Part shown: piece after piece, positions 21,890 to 35,846 of the stretch | Layout of the letters: each line of letters opens with the position of its first letter | How positions within the stretch are numbered: position 1 is the stretch's first letter | Source of the DNA: Proteles cristata cristata | Lineage: Eukaryota > Chordata > Mammalia > Carnivora > Hyaenidae | DNA: 64,000 bases | Direction: 5' to 3' | Assembly: GCA_017311185.1 (NCBI GenBank) | Contig: JAESUZ010001279.1 | Location: 248,001 to 312,000 of the forward strand | Notes under the pieces: model-generated | Database searches by the model: none | What the model saw: only the letters and a program-made list of their open reading frames with translations | Told to the model about the DNA's origin: nothing | Made by a program: the position numbers and the translations under genes

Positions 21890-22988
21890 CAGCTCTTCTA
21901 TATGAAGCAGAATTTCAAAAGTCTTTGGTTCATCTGAGGCAAAGTCAGGTCTGTGAAAAACGTAGCATCTGCTTCAAGTCTACTTTGTGTCCCTCAAGAC
22001 GACTGGGTGACAACACGAGAAAGAACAGTCTTAAAAGCACAGAGGCAAAGGAGGCCATGCCCGGAACATCTCCATCTGCGCTGACATGGCCACACTTCAT
22101 TAGTTTTAATTTACAGAAAGGAAATGAAATGATAACATTTTTTCCCCCAAAGCAGAACTATCTAGAATAGGACTTCGGCTTAAAACAAAACATAGCATGT
22201 TTTTCATTAAAGAACCCCCCCAAAGAAATTCAAACAGCAACAATGGCAGCTCTGAGAGATGACTTGCCTTGTATTACAAAGTTTGAGAAATGAAACTTGC
22301 AGTATTAGTCCGGAGATCTCTCCTCTTGATGATGTTTTGCAGATGCCTTCTCATGGGTGAGTCCATTTGGTAATTTTGGGGTGGTGTGGACTTTTATTTA
22401 AACTTGTCACTAATTCCAAAAGACTTACACACTTAAGGACAGAAGCTGTTTTTTTTTTTTTTTTGAGAAAAATAATTCTAATTGAAGCCTTATTTGCAAA
22501 AATTACTTCTGAAGTTTTTTTTTTTAAAAGTTACATTTCCAAGAAACACATATTGGGTTGGTGTACTTAGCTAAACATGCTATTCCTCCCCCCCTTCCTA
22601 TGGTGCTGGCTGTGCCTGGCTAAAGGTGGACAGATTTTATACTGAAAACCGCAAGCTTTTGGAATTAGCCTGACTGGGTAAAGCTGGATAAAGATAGGGC
22701 TAGTGTATAATAAGGGGATTCTGTTCAAAGCTGAGAGCTCCATCAAGTTTTCTTTCCACTAATTTCAGTTGGGGCAGGCAGGAAGAGAGAAAAGCGGACA
22801 AAAACCGGCCTTTTAAGGCTCAAAAGCAATGTGTATGATCCACAAGTTCAACAGAGATAGGAGTTACATGGAAAAAGCATGGACTACATCTGGAAATCAC
22901 AAATGTATATCAAAAGGCTTCCTTTCTTTTGTTCTTCCACGGAGACTTTTAGGGCATCAGATCCTGAACATCTTCTTTTAAAGCTTAA

Positions 22989-23020
22989 ACACGCGTGTGC
23001 GCGCACGCGCGCACACACAT
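22989..23020. repeat. 32 bp perfect alternating purine-pyrimidine tract
   Basis: Unbroken RY alternation rich in CG and CA steps (core GTGCGCGCACGCGCGCAC), a strong sequence candidate for Z-DNA, inside the putative HLCS 3' UTR. Confidence 0.85.
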
Positions 23021-24066
23021 CCTCCCTCTTAAATGATGGCATTGAGTATCAGTTGTATTTTCTTTTTTGGCAATTTAGAAGAAGAGGGGCAAACAATTAC
23101 GACTTACAAATAAAATGCCATGTACCTCTATCCTCTGCACAAACTGTCTCTCAGGAATGCGCCACATTTCAAAGGGAACCTGCAACCAGCTTAAAAGCCC
23201 CAAAGCTTCCCTTGTGTGTGGTATGAAGGGAGCCTTCGTCTCCAGCTGCTGGGGCCCAGTCATCCCCCCCTACATCCGCACGAGGCCTAATCAACACTTT
23301 AAGGCTCTTGAACTTGATCCCATTGTTTTGGGATATGCAGTAAATTCAAACTGATGAAAAGAGCGCTCAGACACGAACGTCCAAGCAGGTAAGTGCTTTC
23401 CTTGCCAAGGTCACTGCAGCCACCCCAGTGACACCCATCTCCGCAGCCCCTTAGGTACTGGGTTTGGACCGCAAACCACTGGGCCCAGAGGATCCCTCAG
23501 AAATCGACTTTCTTTTTCCTTATGGACAAAAAAAATAAAATGACAACGAACTGCCAAAGTATGTTCCTCTAGGAAAACACCTCCTGGGATGCTCATAAAC
23601 AGTGTTACCAAACCTCTACCTCATCGCTGGCCTGGGCCTGGAAGCTTCTTTTGATTTATTTTTTAATAGTCTGGGAGTGAAGGTCTCTGCTACTGGGGAA
23701 ACATCTGAATTATTCCGTTGCTGTTTCCAAATAAAAACTTTTTTCTTTCTGGGCCAATAAACACACATCCAAGCCGGAGAGCGGAGAAGGATTTCACACC
23801 TATGGTACTGCTTTATCTGAATTAAATGTTCCGCTACCCACAGAACATCTTCTGACACCAAGTCAATCGGCAGCAGACAGAACAAAATTAAGGAATTCAG
23901 GAGATTAATTGGCGGGAGGAAAAATAAAATCCACCTACAAGTCTAAATCCGTTTTCCAGTTCCTCGGGCTAGGAAAGGCAGCAGAAATTGAACTGGAATG
24001 TTCCCCACAGTGGCTCCACCCGCCCTCCCGCTGCCCAGAGGCCAGGACGGCGGCCCCAGGCCGGGG

Positions 24067-24238
24067 CTACTGCTGTTTGGGGATGATGAGGTTTCTCAGC
24101 ATGTCGAAGGAGTTGCCGTCTGGGTGCACCGTCATGACCTCGCCACCCTCCTGGTGAACCTGAAGGAACCCAGAATTGTCCAGGCCGATTATCCACACCT
24201 CCGGGCCCTCGAGGCCTCCTAGGCGGACCCGCTGGCCA
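24067..24238 (-). CDS. HLCS: HLCS last coding exon (C-terminal domain)
   Basis: Holocarboxylase synthetase joins biotin, via biotinyl-AMP, to a lysine of acetyl-CoA, propionyl-CoA, pyruvate and methylcrotonyl-CoA carboxylases. After completing a Ser codon (AG|T) the exon reads [56 protein letters not shown] and TAG. This is the small SH3-like C-terminal domain of biotin-protein ligases, matching the end of human HLCS (residues 671-726) with no gap. Acceptor TGTACAG on the minus strand precedes base 24238. The human end is PKRR, as I recall, against PKQQ here. The 3' UTR continues leftwards without an intron in view. Confidence 0.96.
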
Positions 24239-24689
24239 CTGTACATGAAGAAGAACAGAGAGTCACTGGGAAATGTCAGGCGTCTAGAGACAGGTGGTTA
24301 AGGACCTACCCACTGCACAGAGGGACTGGGGGGTGGGGGACGAGATAAAAGGCTCTGACTCTCACTGGTCCCTCATGAACTGTTTTGATAAACAACTAGA
24401 ATAATCAGGGTGATGGCAATTCCAATAGGGAGCTCGGACCTTCTCGGCACCACTTCCTCACCCTCCGGCACTTCTAAGGCTCACTGTGCAACTCTAGGGT
24501 TTTTGGCCGAGACTGGGGACACAGAAACAGCTGGAAAGTTAATTTTATAAAAACATGGCTGGCGTGCATCCCTTGCGAGTGAAACTCACTCTAATGTTGC
24601 TTCATTTAATATGTTCCAAACGTACCCTCTGAGTTACATCCGTATAAATAGTTTTTAAAATACAGGGTACTTCTTCCTCCCCCTGCCAC

Positions 24690-25580
24690 TCATTTTTCAA
24701 ATATTTGGAAGAAGTCTAAACATACAGAAAAGCTGAAAAAATAGTACAACACACCTCAGATCCCCTCTTCACTTATATTCACACCAACTGATAACATTTT
24801 CCATATTTGCTTTCTCTCTTCAGGCACACACACGTGCTTTTTTGCTGACGTTTAGAAATAAGTTGCAGGCATCATGACACTTTACCCTTAAATACTTCAG
24901 CATGTACCTTCTAAGAACAATCTCCCACAAAACCAGAATACCATTATTACCCTCAAGAAATCTAATCTTGATATAATAACATCTAATATATAGTTCATGT
25001 TTAAATCTCCCCATCGTCCCATTAATATTTTTTGTGGCTGTTTCCTCCCATCGAGGGTCTAATTATGAGTCGCATCTTGCATTTAGTTGTCATGCCTCTC
25101 TAGCCCTCTTTAATCTCAACCAAATCTCCCACCTTCTTTTTAGTTTTTGTGTTTGAGGACACTGCCGTTTTGGAAGCATGGGAGCCAGTTGGTAGATAGC
25201 GGCACCTCTCCAGCTTTGGGTGCGAGCGGATCTCCTGGAGCATGTATTGAAACATGAACGTGATCAAATGCTCGGCCAGCCTTAGAGTTTCTGATTTAGG
25301 AGGCCCAGGGTGGCACTTGAGAATAACCTGTATTTCTAACAAGTTCCCAGGTGAGGATGCTACTGCCCCTGGGGGATCTCACTTTGAAAACTGTTGTTAT
25401 CTAGAATGTTCTACGACTTAAATAAACACGCTGGAAAACTCTCCAGTGATGCTGTGTCCTTCTCGCTGCATCCCGTCAGCAGCAGGCCTAGGATGCCAGC
25501 TCGTCCTGGCATTGCCGATGGTATCTGGCTCAAGATGGTGTCTGCCAGTTTTTTTCTCCATCGAAAAGGCAAACAATTAG
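24690..25580 (-). repeat. Old L1M-type fragment, antisense, split by a hAT relic
   Basis: ACAGAAAAGCTGAAAAAATA, AAGTTGCAGGCATCATGACA, CTTTACCCTTAAATACTTCA and CATTTAGTTGTCATGCCTCT follow the order of a common old L1 3' region on the opposite strand. After a break at about 25140-25430 it resumes with GATGCTGTGTCCTTCTCGCT and GGTGTCTGCCAG. The same family recurs at 43.7-46.2 kb. Confidence 0.7.
25200..25405 (+). mobile_element. MER5A-like non-autonomous hAT relic
   Basis: TTTCTGATTTAGGAGGCCCA, GAGAATAACCTGTATTTCTA, ACAAGTTCCCAGGTGAGGAT and CTCACTTTGAAAACTG are in the order of the MER5A 3' half. It sits inside the L1M fragment. Ends approximate. Confidence 0.65.
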
Positions 25581-25674
25581 TTATCTAGACCTGTGCTCAG
25601 TTTCTTGTTTTAAGACACTGAACTACTAACTGGATGAAGGCATTTTAAAAGAATGAAGACGGGTCAGCACTCAC

Positions 25675-25888
25675 CTGTGTGCCCAATACTTATAATAAAG
25701 GGGAAGAACGCCGTTGGGCCCTTTGTCCTGAAATGTGCCGATCAGTTTCTCCAGCGCCGTCACAGTTCTGGCGATGAGCTCATCAGTCCTGAAGGGCTTC
25801 AGCTCTGCCCCGTGTCGCTTATTGTATTCCGTGACCAGATCATTGATGCATATGGTGGGGTTACTGTTACTCACGTTAAATCCACAGC
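25675..25888 (-). CDS. HLCS: HLCS coding exon
   Basis: Two bases (GC) complete a Gly codon, then [60 protein letters not shown] and [11 protein letters not shown] follow, the last Ser codon being split with the next exon. 214 bp = 2 + 70 codons + 2. This is the second half of the catalytic BPL/LPL domain, equivalent to human residues 599-670. The Asp of RTDELIAR corresponds to Asp634, a position altered in some human deficiency cases. Acceptor TTTGTGGCAG and donor GTGAGT (minus strand). Confidence 0.96.
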
Positions 25889-28414
<2,526 letters not shown>

Positions 28415-28935
28415 CTAAAGGAAAATCTGTGCATTAATCAAGCGAGCACAGGATACAAAGGGAGAGGTCATTTAGCGCAAAGGAAGATGAGTGAGATACT
28501 CTCGAATCTAAAGGAACATGGGATCTCAACCTCTCTTCTGGTTCTGACAGCTAATCTTTGGGACAATCCAGTGTAAAGGGACCACCTTGGGGGCTGGGAG
28601 AGAGACCTGAAGAACATATCTGGCATAAATTTTGGCATCTTCCCCATGCCCAGCACTGTTCATTATCTCAGTACAGGCATACATCTTTATTGTGCTTCAC
28701 AGATACTGTTTTTTCACACAGTGGAGGCTTGCAGCAGCCCTGGGCGGAGCCAGCTGATCTACCAGGGCCGCCATCTTTCCAACACCCTTGCCCAGTCCGT
28801 GTGTCTGTGTCACATTTTGGAAATTCTCACAATGTTTCAGACTTTTCCATTATTTGGTTATTATGGTGATCTGTGATCAGTGATCACAACTCGCTGAAAG
28901 CTCATATGATGGTTAGCATTTTTTAGCAATAAAAT

Positions 28936-29139
28936 ATACTTTTTTAAGCTTTTCCTTTATTTTGAGAGAGAGATCAAGCGAGCAGGAGCAGGGGAGGGGC
29001 AGAGAGAGAATCCCAAGCATACTCTGAGCTGTCAGGGTGGAGCTTGATGAGAGGCTCAAACTCTCGAAATGTAAGCTCATGACCTGAGCCGAAACCAAGA
29101 GTCGGATGCTTAACCGAATGAGCCACCCAGGCGCCCCCA
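28936..29139 (-). mobile_element. Felid SINE, diverged
   Basis: Reverse orientation, head ending GAGCCACCCAGGCGCCCC. CAATAAAAT flanks it at 28927-28935 and 29140-29148. Confidence 0.94.
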
Positions 29140-29887
29140 CAATAAAATGTTATTTAGTTAAGGTGGGTACTTTGCTTTTTTAGATGTAATGCCATTGCAC
29201 CACAGTATAGTGCAAACATAATGTATAGGCACCGGAAACCAAAACCCACCAGCAGTGAGCACCTATAGGGTGCTGGGTGGCGGGCAGGGAGAGAATTATA
29301 CTCTTGGGGTCCTTTTCCCTTAAGGAGCTCACGCCTGAGACAGAAAGATACCATACATTAACCAATGTCATAAAAGGTGGGTAGAAACATCTCAAGGAGA
29401 ATCCTACAGAGATGCAGGGGAGGAACATGGTTCACTGAATTATTACTGAAGGGCCTCACAACACTGCCAACAGTCAGCAGGTAACAGAAAGGATTTGTTC
29501 CGTGGCTCCCTGCCTCTCCATCCTGAAGCGGCCCTGGGCGACCCTGCCTGAGTCCTGGTCACAGTGGAACGGTGCAAGGGTGGTCCACTGCCTTGGGCTG
29601 GGCCACCCAGACCCCCACCTCCTGCCAGGACTCTTAAGTGGGGGCACAGAGACCCGCTGAGACCCAGTGGGTGCTGGAACTGCCAGGTCTCCCGGGCCCG
29701 GGGCTGGCAGCCAGGTTATGCCATGTGTGGGGAGAAGAAAAAAATCGGGACATATGAGGCTAGAAGAAAGGCACTCGGCAAAATAAAACGAAAGACTGCA
29801 GGGTAGCTGATGGCCTCTGATCCCACAGAGCTGTCTCTTCCTTCCCGGAGGGCCAGCGCCGCCCTGAGCCCCATGCTGGCACTAGTG

Positions 29888-30022
29888 TGTATGTTACTTA
29901 CGCCAGACCCACAGTGGGTACTAGTTTCGTCCCTATTTAACGAGGAAGAAACTGAAGCTGAGAGACACTGCCTGGCTGGCTTGCGGTTACACTCAGAAGC
30001 GGCAGAGCTGGGATTCAAACCC
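29888..30022 (-). repeat. MIR relic
   Basis: GAGGAAGAAACTGAAGCTGA followed by GCAGAGCTGGGATTCAAACC is the reverse complement of the MIR core (GGTTCGAATCCCGGCTCTGC...CAGTTTCCTC). A SINE has inserted just beyond it. Confidence 0.7.
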
Positions 30023-30040
30023 AGGGCTTGCTTGCTTGCT

Positions 30041-30248
30041 TTTCTTTTAAATGTTTATTTGCTTTTTTGAGAGCGAGCGCATGCCAGCGGGGGAGGGCCA
30101 GAGAAAGAGGGAGACACAGAATCCCAAGTGGGCTCCAGGCTAGGAGCCATCAGCACAGAGCCCAACGCGGGGCTTGAACTCACGAACTGTGAGATCATGA
30201 CCTGAGCCGAAGTCGGATGCTCAACCAACCAAGCCACCCAGCGCCCCC
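30041..30248 (-). mobile_element. Felid SINE
   Basis: Reverse orientation; T-rich tail TTTTCTTTTAAATGTTTATTT, head ending GCCACCCAGCGCCCCC, one G shorter than the usual CCAGGCGCCCC. Confidence 0.95.
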
Positions 30249-30625
30249 AAGCCCTGGCTTTCGGACACCAAGCCCGCAGGGGGCCGAATACTGTGCGACA
30301 CAGCCTGCTGCTTCCAAGCAATCCCTTTCTCTCTCCAAGGCCTTTTGCACTTGGCCGTGGGAATATGTTTCGGTTCTGCTCTGCAGGGGATTCCAGGCAG
30401 AGAGAGGAAACGCAGAAGCACAAAGGAACGAAAGTGTAAAGGAAACGTGGGGGGTGTGCACCGTGACTTGTAACGGAAAGGGAGGGAGCTTCATATTCCT
30501 TCCTGTCTAGAAAAGGGATCTCCATGGGGCCGGAGCAAGGGCGACATCCTGCTGCCCTAACCCCAGGGGACACTGGGCATCGCTGCAGACGCCTCTGGTC
30601 GTCGCAGCTTGAGGGAAACCTGCGG

Positions 30626-30756
30626 GCGCCGCGTGGGAGCAGCGCCAGGATGCTGTTCTGCCTCCCGCAGATGTCACCTGAGATGGGGGCCCAAGGTCAA
30701 CAGCGTCCAGACCAAGAAACGCTGGTGTCGAAAATCTGTAGCTTGGAGACTGTGGG
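30626..30756. repeat. Copy A of an unidentified local repeat
   Basis: Shares GGGAGCAG, CACCTGAGAT, AAGGTCAACAGCG and TCTGTAGCTTGG, in this order, with 32696-32822, about 2.07 kb away. Not a repeat I recognise. Confidence 0.5.
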
Positions 30757-31530
30757 CCTGGACACTGTCACAGGTCTCCTTCTTTGTCGTCTCTCGCCTT
30801 CCCCGGCCCCCTGTGCCCAACACGCTCCCCGCCCAAGCTCAGCTCCCGCAGTAGGCGGGCAGCGGCCTTCTTGTGCGCCGGCCCCGCTCCTGGGCTCCTG
30901 ATTTTCTTCGCAAGTTTCGATCCGGCGAGTCAGTGCTGCGGCTTACGGAATCGGAATCGTGGGTTCTGGGGCGGGTGAACAATGGCATCTATTTCAAGAC
31001 GAAGAGAAAGGCCGCGTGCTTATTTTGTACTATCTCAACCATGTATTCAAACAGCTGCTGTGGGCCCCCGGGTATAAAGCACTACGTTAGGCTCCTTGGG
31101 ACCCAAATAAAACTACTGCACTCAGAGAACTGGTTACTTGATCAGATGCAACCAGGAGCACAAGTAACGCTGCTCCAGAGCGATTTGCAGCAGAAACCAT
31201 AAAAGTGGCTCAGACCTTCAAGATACCAAAAGGTTACTTAGAGGAGGGAGGTTGTAGCTAGAAGTTTCCAGGAATGGCACTGGAGCCGGGCCTCCCAGGG
31301 CCAACAGAACTTCCAGGCGTAGAGAGGAGAGGAGAGGAGAGCAGGAGGGTGGGGGTGGAGGGCTACAGGCGCCCAGCAGGGACCTCGCGGACAGAAGGAG
31401 CAGTGAGAGGGGTGGCGGGCAGCACATTGCAAGTTCCGGAAGGAGTAAGGGCCTCTGGTCCAGAGAGACAGGCACCATCGGTGTGCTGATGGTGACATCT
31501 GGCTAAAGACGTAAGAAAGGCCAACTGTAC

Positions 31531-31741
31531 GGGGCGCCTGGGGGGCTCAGTCAGTTAAGCGACCGCCTTCAGCTCAGGTCATGATCTCACAGTCTGTGGG
31601 TTCGAGCCCCGCATCGAGCTCTGTGCTGACAGCTCAGAGCCCGGAGCCTGCTTCGGATTCTGTGTCTCCCCCTCTCTCTGCTCCTCACCTGTTCGTGCTC
31701 TCTAGCTCTCTCACTCAAAATTAGATAAACATTAAAAAAAA
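31531..31741 (+). mobile_element. Felid SINE
   Basis: Starts GGGGCGCCTGGGGGGCTCAG and ends in AAACATTAAAAAAAAA. AAGAAAGGC occurs on both sides. Confidence 0.96.
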
Positions 31742-31850
31742 ATTTTAAATAACAAAAGAAAGGCAAATTCTATGTAACCGGGGCCTATTTCAACCATCCC
31801 AGAGCTGTACTGTGTAAGCCTAATGGACTCTGTTAAAAAATAAACACTGA

Positions 31851-32037
31851 GAGGTGCCTGGGTGGCTCAGTCAGTTAAGTGTCCAACTTCAGGTCAAGAT
31901 CTTATAGACTGTGGTTTTGAGCCCTGCATCAGGTTCGGTGCTGACAGCATGGAGTCTGCTTGGAATTCTCTCCCTCCCTCTTCTCTCTTCCCTTTCCCCA
32001 CTCGTACTCTCTCAAACTGTAAAAAAAAAAAAAAAAA
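31851..32037 (+). mobile_element. Felid SINE, diverged
   Basis: Starts GAGGTGCCTGGGTGGCTCAG and ends in a 17-base A run. Mutated B-box region (TGGTTTTGAGCCCTGCATC). Confidence 0.93.
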
Positions 32038-32695
32038 TTATTTAAATAAATCAATCCTGAGAAAGTAAATCCTAAGAGTTCTCATCATAAGGGGAAAAAA
32101 TGTTTTCTGGTAACTATAGGAGGTGATGGGTGCTAAGTTCCTGTGATGTCACTTCACTTCACAAGGATGTCAAGTCGTTGCGCTGTGTGCCTCAAACTGC
32201 CACAGTCAATTCTGTCTCAGTAAAAACGGAAAACGAAACAAAGGAAGAATTCCTCCAATCCCAAACCAAAGTCACATCACACAGGTGAGACTGAGCTGTG
32301 TGACTGCGGAAACAGGACAGAAGAAGGCGGGGAGTGGCGGGCGGCGGGGAGGGGTGGGGACATCACCCATCAGGTGTGCTGTGGAGGGCAGGCCGCCTAC
32401 CTCACCTCCCTCTGCCTGCAGCGCCTGGCACAGCCCTTCCCCTCCGGCAGGCACTCCAAGAATGCTCGCTAAGTTACCAAAGGAGGCTACAAGGTCACAA
32501 TCGAAGCCAAGAGAAACCTCACCAGGCTAATTTAAATTTTAAATTTTCATTTATTTTCCCAAGACTAATGAACCTGTTGCTAGGGTTAAAATATTCTCCC
32601 CTGACCTCCCAAGAGAACTTCATCTTCTCGCCTGCCTTCTCTGCGGGGCGATGTCTGAGCCCGTGAAGGTTTGGGCGAAGCCTGCTGGCCCTGAG

Positions 32696-32822
32696 CGGGA
32701 GCAGGCCAGAGCGGCTGCAGACAAAGGCCTCCCACCTGAGATGGGTGAGATGGGGGCCTGAAGGTCAACAGCGCAGAGGGTGAGAAATGCTGGTGTGGGA
32801 ACTCTGTAGCTTGGGCCCAAGC
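32696..32822. repeat. Copy B of an unidentified local repeat
   Basis: Partner of 30626-30756, with an extra TGGGTGAGA-like insertion after CACCTGAGA. Confidence 0.5.
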
Positions 32823-33122
32823 CCTTCAGATACAGACAGCAAGGGTGCTGAATGCCTGGTGATAAATGTCATGTTTCAGCCTGGGACTTAACATGGGAAC
32901 CACGTACCCCAGTCCTACGCACAGTGACCATGAGGACAGGACCACATCGGAGGGGGCTCGGGGGCACTGGGGACGACTGGTTCCTGGTGAAACATGAGCA
33001 CAGGCCCCTTTGAGAGTCTGGTCTCAGCCTCTGACTTCACGAATTAACATGATAATTGCTTTCAGCCTCAGGTAAGAGTTGTAGGTGAGAGAGAGCCTGG
33101 GGAGGGATTCCCTTTAAAAAAA

Positions 33123-33306
33123 ATTTTTTTTTAATGTTTATTTTTTGAGAGAGAGACAGACAGACATGAGTGGGGGAAGGGCAGAGAGAGAGGGAGACAC
33201 AGAGCTGTTAGCACAGAGCCCAAAGTGGGGCTCAAACTCCAGAACCCTGAGATCATGACCTGAGCCTAAGTGGGACGCTTAACGGACTGAGCTGCCCAGG
33301 CGCCCC
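33123..33306 (-). mobile_element. Felid SINE, diverged
   Basis: Reverse orientation; TTTTAATGTTTATTTTTTGA, AGAG tract, and head ending GCTGCCCAGGCGCCCC. Confidence 0.93.
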
Positions 33307-33671
33307 AGGAACTCCCTGATTACAGTCATGTGGAATTCTTCCAGGAAAACTGAGGAGGTGGATACAGTGCCTGTGTTCATAAGTCTCTCGTCTCCTTAGT
33401 AAGTGACACTAAAGTATCCAACGGGAACGATGAAGCTGGCACCCCTGCCCTACAGCTGGGAGCAGACACCCCAAAATGAACCTGCATGTTGAACCTGGGC
33501 GGCCACAGAGAAAGGACTGTTCTGCCCAATAGTGACTGTGCTAAATGAAGGTAGGAAATGAGAAGGTTGTTTAGGTCCATAAAATAAGCCTTTTTCACAA
33601 GACACAAATGGCCCATCCAGTCCAAAATGCTTCAGTTAAAGGAAAAAAGAAATAAAAAGAGGCTTGCCCTA

Positions 33672-34130
<459 letters not shown>

Positions 34131-34459
34131 CTAACAGAGTCAGTTGCACACAGCGTCGAAAATGTGCCCAGGGCTCAGAGCCATGTGCGGAATCCACCCA
34201 GACTGATTAGGATGCTTGGAGATTCTGGGGTTAACTCAAGAACAGAGAAGCTTTTTAAAATCTGATGCTGGGATGCTCAACAAGTTTCCGATAAGTGGCA
34301 GAATGTTCAGCCTCAGTGAGCGTATCATTTAGGCTTTGATGATTCGAAGTCTTACAGTGTCTGAACATGACTGTCAGCTTAATTCTCACCATATGGTCAT
34401 GCAGGCAGAAACAAAGACAGTGAGGAGAAGGAGCCGGGTCTGCCTTGTCCAGGAGAAGT

Positions 34460-34595
34460 CCTGGGAGCCACATTTTAGAAGCGACCCGTATTGTGGAGAT
34501 AGTTTCACAACCCTGTGAATATGTTAAAAACCCCAGAATTGTACACTTTAAATGCAGGAACTGTCTGGTACGTGAATTAAATCTCATTGCTGTAA
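34460..34595 (+). repeat. Old L1M-type 3' end, sense
   Basis: AACCCCAGAATTGTACACTT, TAAATGCAGGAACTGTCTGG and TGAATTAAATCTCATTGCTG resemble the terminal part of old mammalian L1 elements (GAATTGTACACTTTAAA...AATTATATCTCAATAAA). Short and diverged. Confidence 0.55.
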
Positions 34596-35330
34596 GGGTG
34601 GGCTAAAGGAAGCTGAATTTAAAAGGTAATCCCTGGCATTAACTCTCTGAGCTATTTTTTTCCTAAAATAGAAGTCAAAAAAATAAAGTGATCAAAATGA
34701 GAAGTATAATCAAAGTTCTTCTATGTCCCCCTTCCTTTTTTTTTTTAACCACCATATTGAGCCCCCCGGCTTTGGATAAAATGAATTTTCTCTTTGAGTT
34801 ACGTTCAAAAGACATATTCAAAGGAAAGAAGTGGAAAACAGTGGATGTCTTATTTCGTTGCTCCTTTTGAGAAAGGCGTAAGGAGCCTCTGAGAGTTATA
34901 AGCACGTTTGGGTTGGCCTGGTGCTGGCTGGAGCGGGGACGGGGGCAAGTGCCTCCTGCATGGTCACTGAGCGCGGAATCTGCTTGTGGTTGGACCCCAA
35001 GTGGATTCTGGGAGGATGCGGGCTCTCGTTTCTGAGGGTCAGCAGGTGGCGGAAGCTCTGTGGTCACTCTGTGAATGGGCATTGATCATTGATCTAAGCG
35101 CCCGCTGCATGGAATTTCCAGTACAGCCCAGGCAGGGGATAGCAGACGGAAAGCCTCCTCCGTGTAACACTTAACGGGGACACAGAAGGCACCTCCCAGA
35201 GAACCTTCAGGCAAACAAATGTCTTTAGAACACAGTCATGATTCATGCACTGCAATGCCTAGAATGTGTCAGAAAGAGGAATTTACAAGATGTAGATGAC
35301 TAAATGTTAAAACCATCCCCAGGGGTGCTT

Positions 35331-35534
35331 GGGTGTCTCAGTCAGTTGAGCGTCCGACTTTGGCTCAGGTCATGATCTGGCAGTCTGTGAGTTCGAGCCC
35401 CACGTCGGGCTCTGTGCTGACAGCTCAGAGCCTGGAGCTGCTTCGGATTCTGTGTCTCCCTCTCTCTCTGCCCCTCCCCCGTTCACGCTCTGTCTCTCTG
35501 TCTCTCTCAAAAATAGATATAAAAAAAAAAAAAA
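35331..35534 (+). mobile_element. Felid SINE
   Basis: Starts AGGGGTGCTTGGGTGTCTCA; ends in a run of A after CAAAAATAGATAT. Confidence 0.95.
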
Positions 35535-35778
35535 TTCCCAGTAGAACATCCAGTGATTAATAACCATCTCAGTGAGAGAATGCTTTTAATTGTACTAAAA
35601 GTCTCAATCTTCTGATCAATTTCCCGTCATCTTCCTCCATTTTAGGGGCTGTGAAAACAAGCACTTCTAATGCGCGTCTTCTCTACGATCAGCACACACG
35701 ATCAGCTGGCAATCTGGCCACAAGAGTCACAGATTTTAGAAAACAAAACAGCAGAAACGATAACAAAAGATGACTGAC

Positions 35779-35846
35779 CTTTGCCCTGTGTTTGGCGGAC
35801 TGCGATGGCTATTAACCCCATTTCCTGCGGGATCTCAAACATCAAC
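35779..35846 (-). CDS. HLCS: HLCS coding exon leading into the biotin loop
   Basis: One base (G) completes a Gly codon, then LMFEIPQEMGLIAIAVRQTQ, GK and one G: 68 bp = 1 + 22 codons + 1. It corresponds to human residues of about 484-507 ([20 protein letters not shown] in human, as recalled), just before the catalytic GRG loop. Acceptor CCGTTTGCAG and donor GTCAGT on the minus strand. The preceding exon (human ...VTPTTMRLLDG) was not found to the right and presumably lies beyond the window. Confidence 0.94.

Larger units (their letters stand above)
21866..24066 (-). other. HLCS: HLCS 3' UTR (inferred extent)
   Basis: Downstream (leftwards) of the stop codon. On the minus strand AATAAA occurs at 23655-23660, 22393-22398 and 21884-21889. 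I take the last as the distal site. It has no transposon insertions, in keeping with an exon. It contains a 32 bp alternating purine-pyrimidine tract at 22989-23020. Confidence 0.55.
24239..25674 (-). other. HLCS: HLCS intron with old L1 and hAT relics
   Basis: Between the last two coding exons. Unique sequence from 24239 to about 24690, then an old L1 fragment interrupted by a MER5A-like element. Donor (minus) GTGAGT at 25674. Confidence 0.85.
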
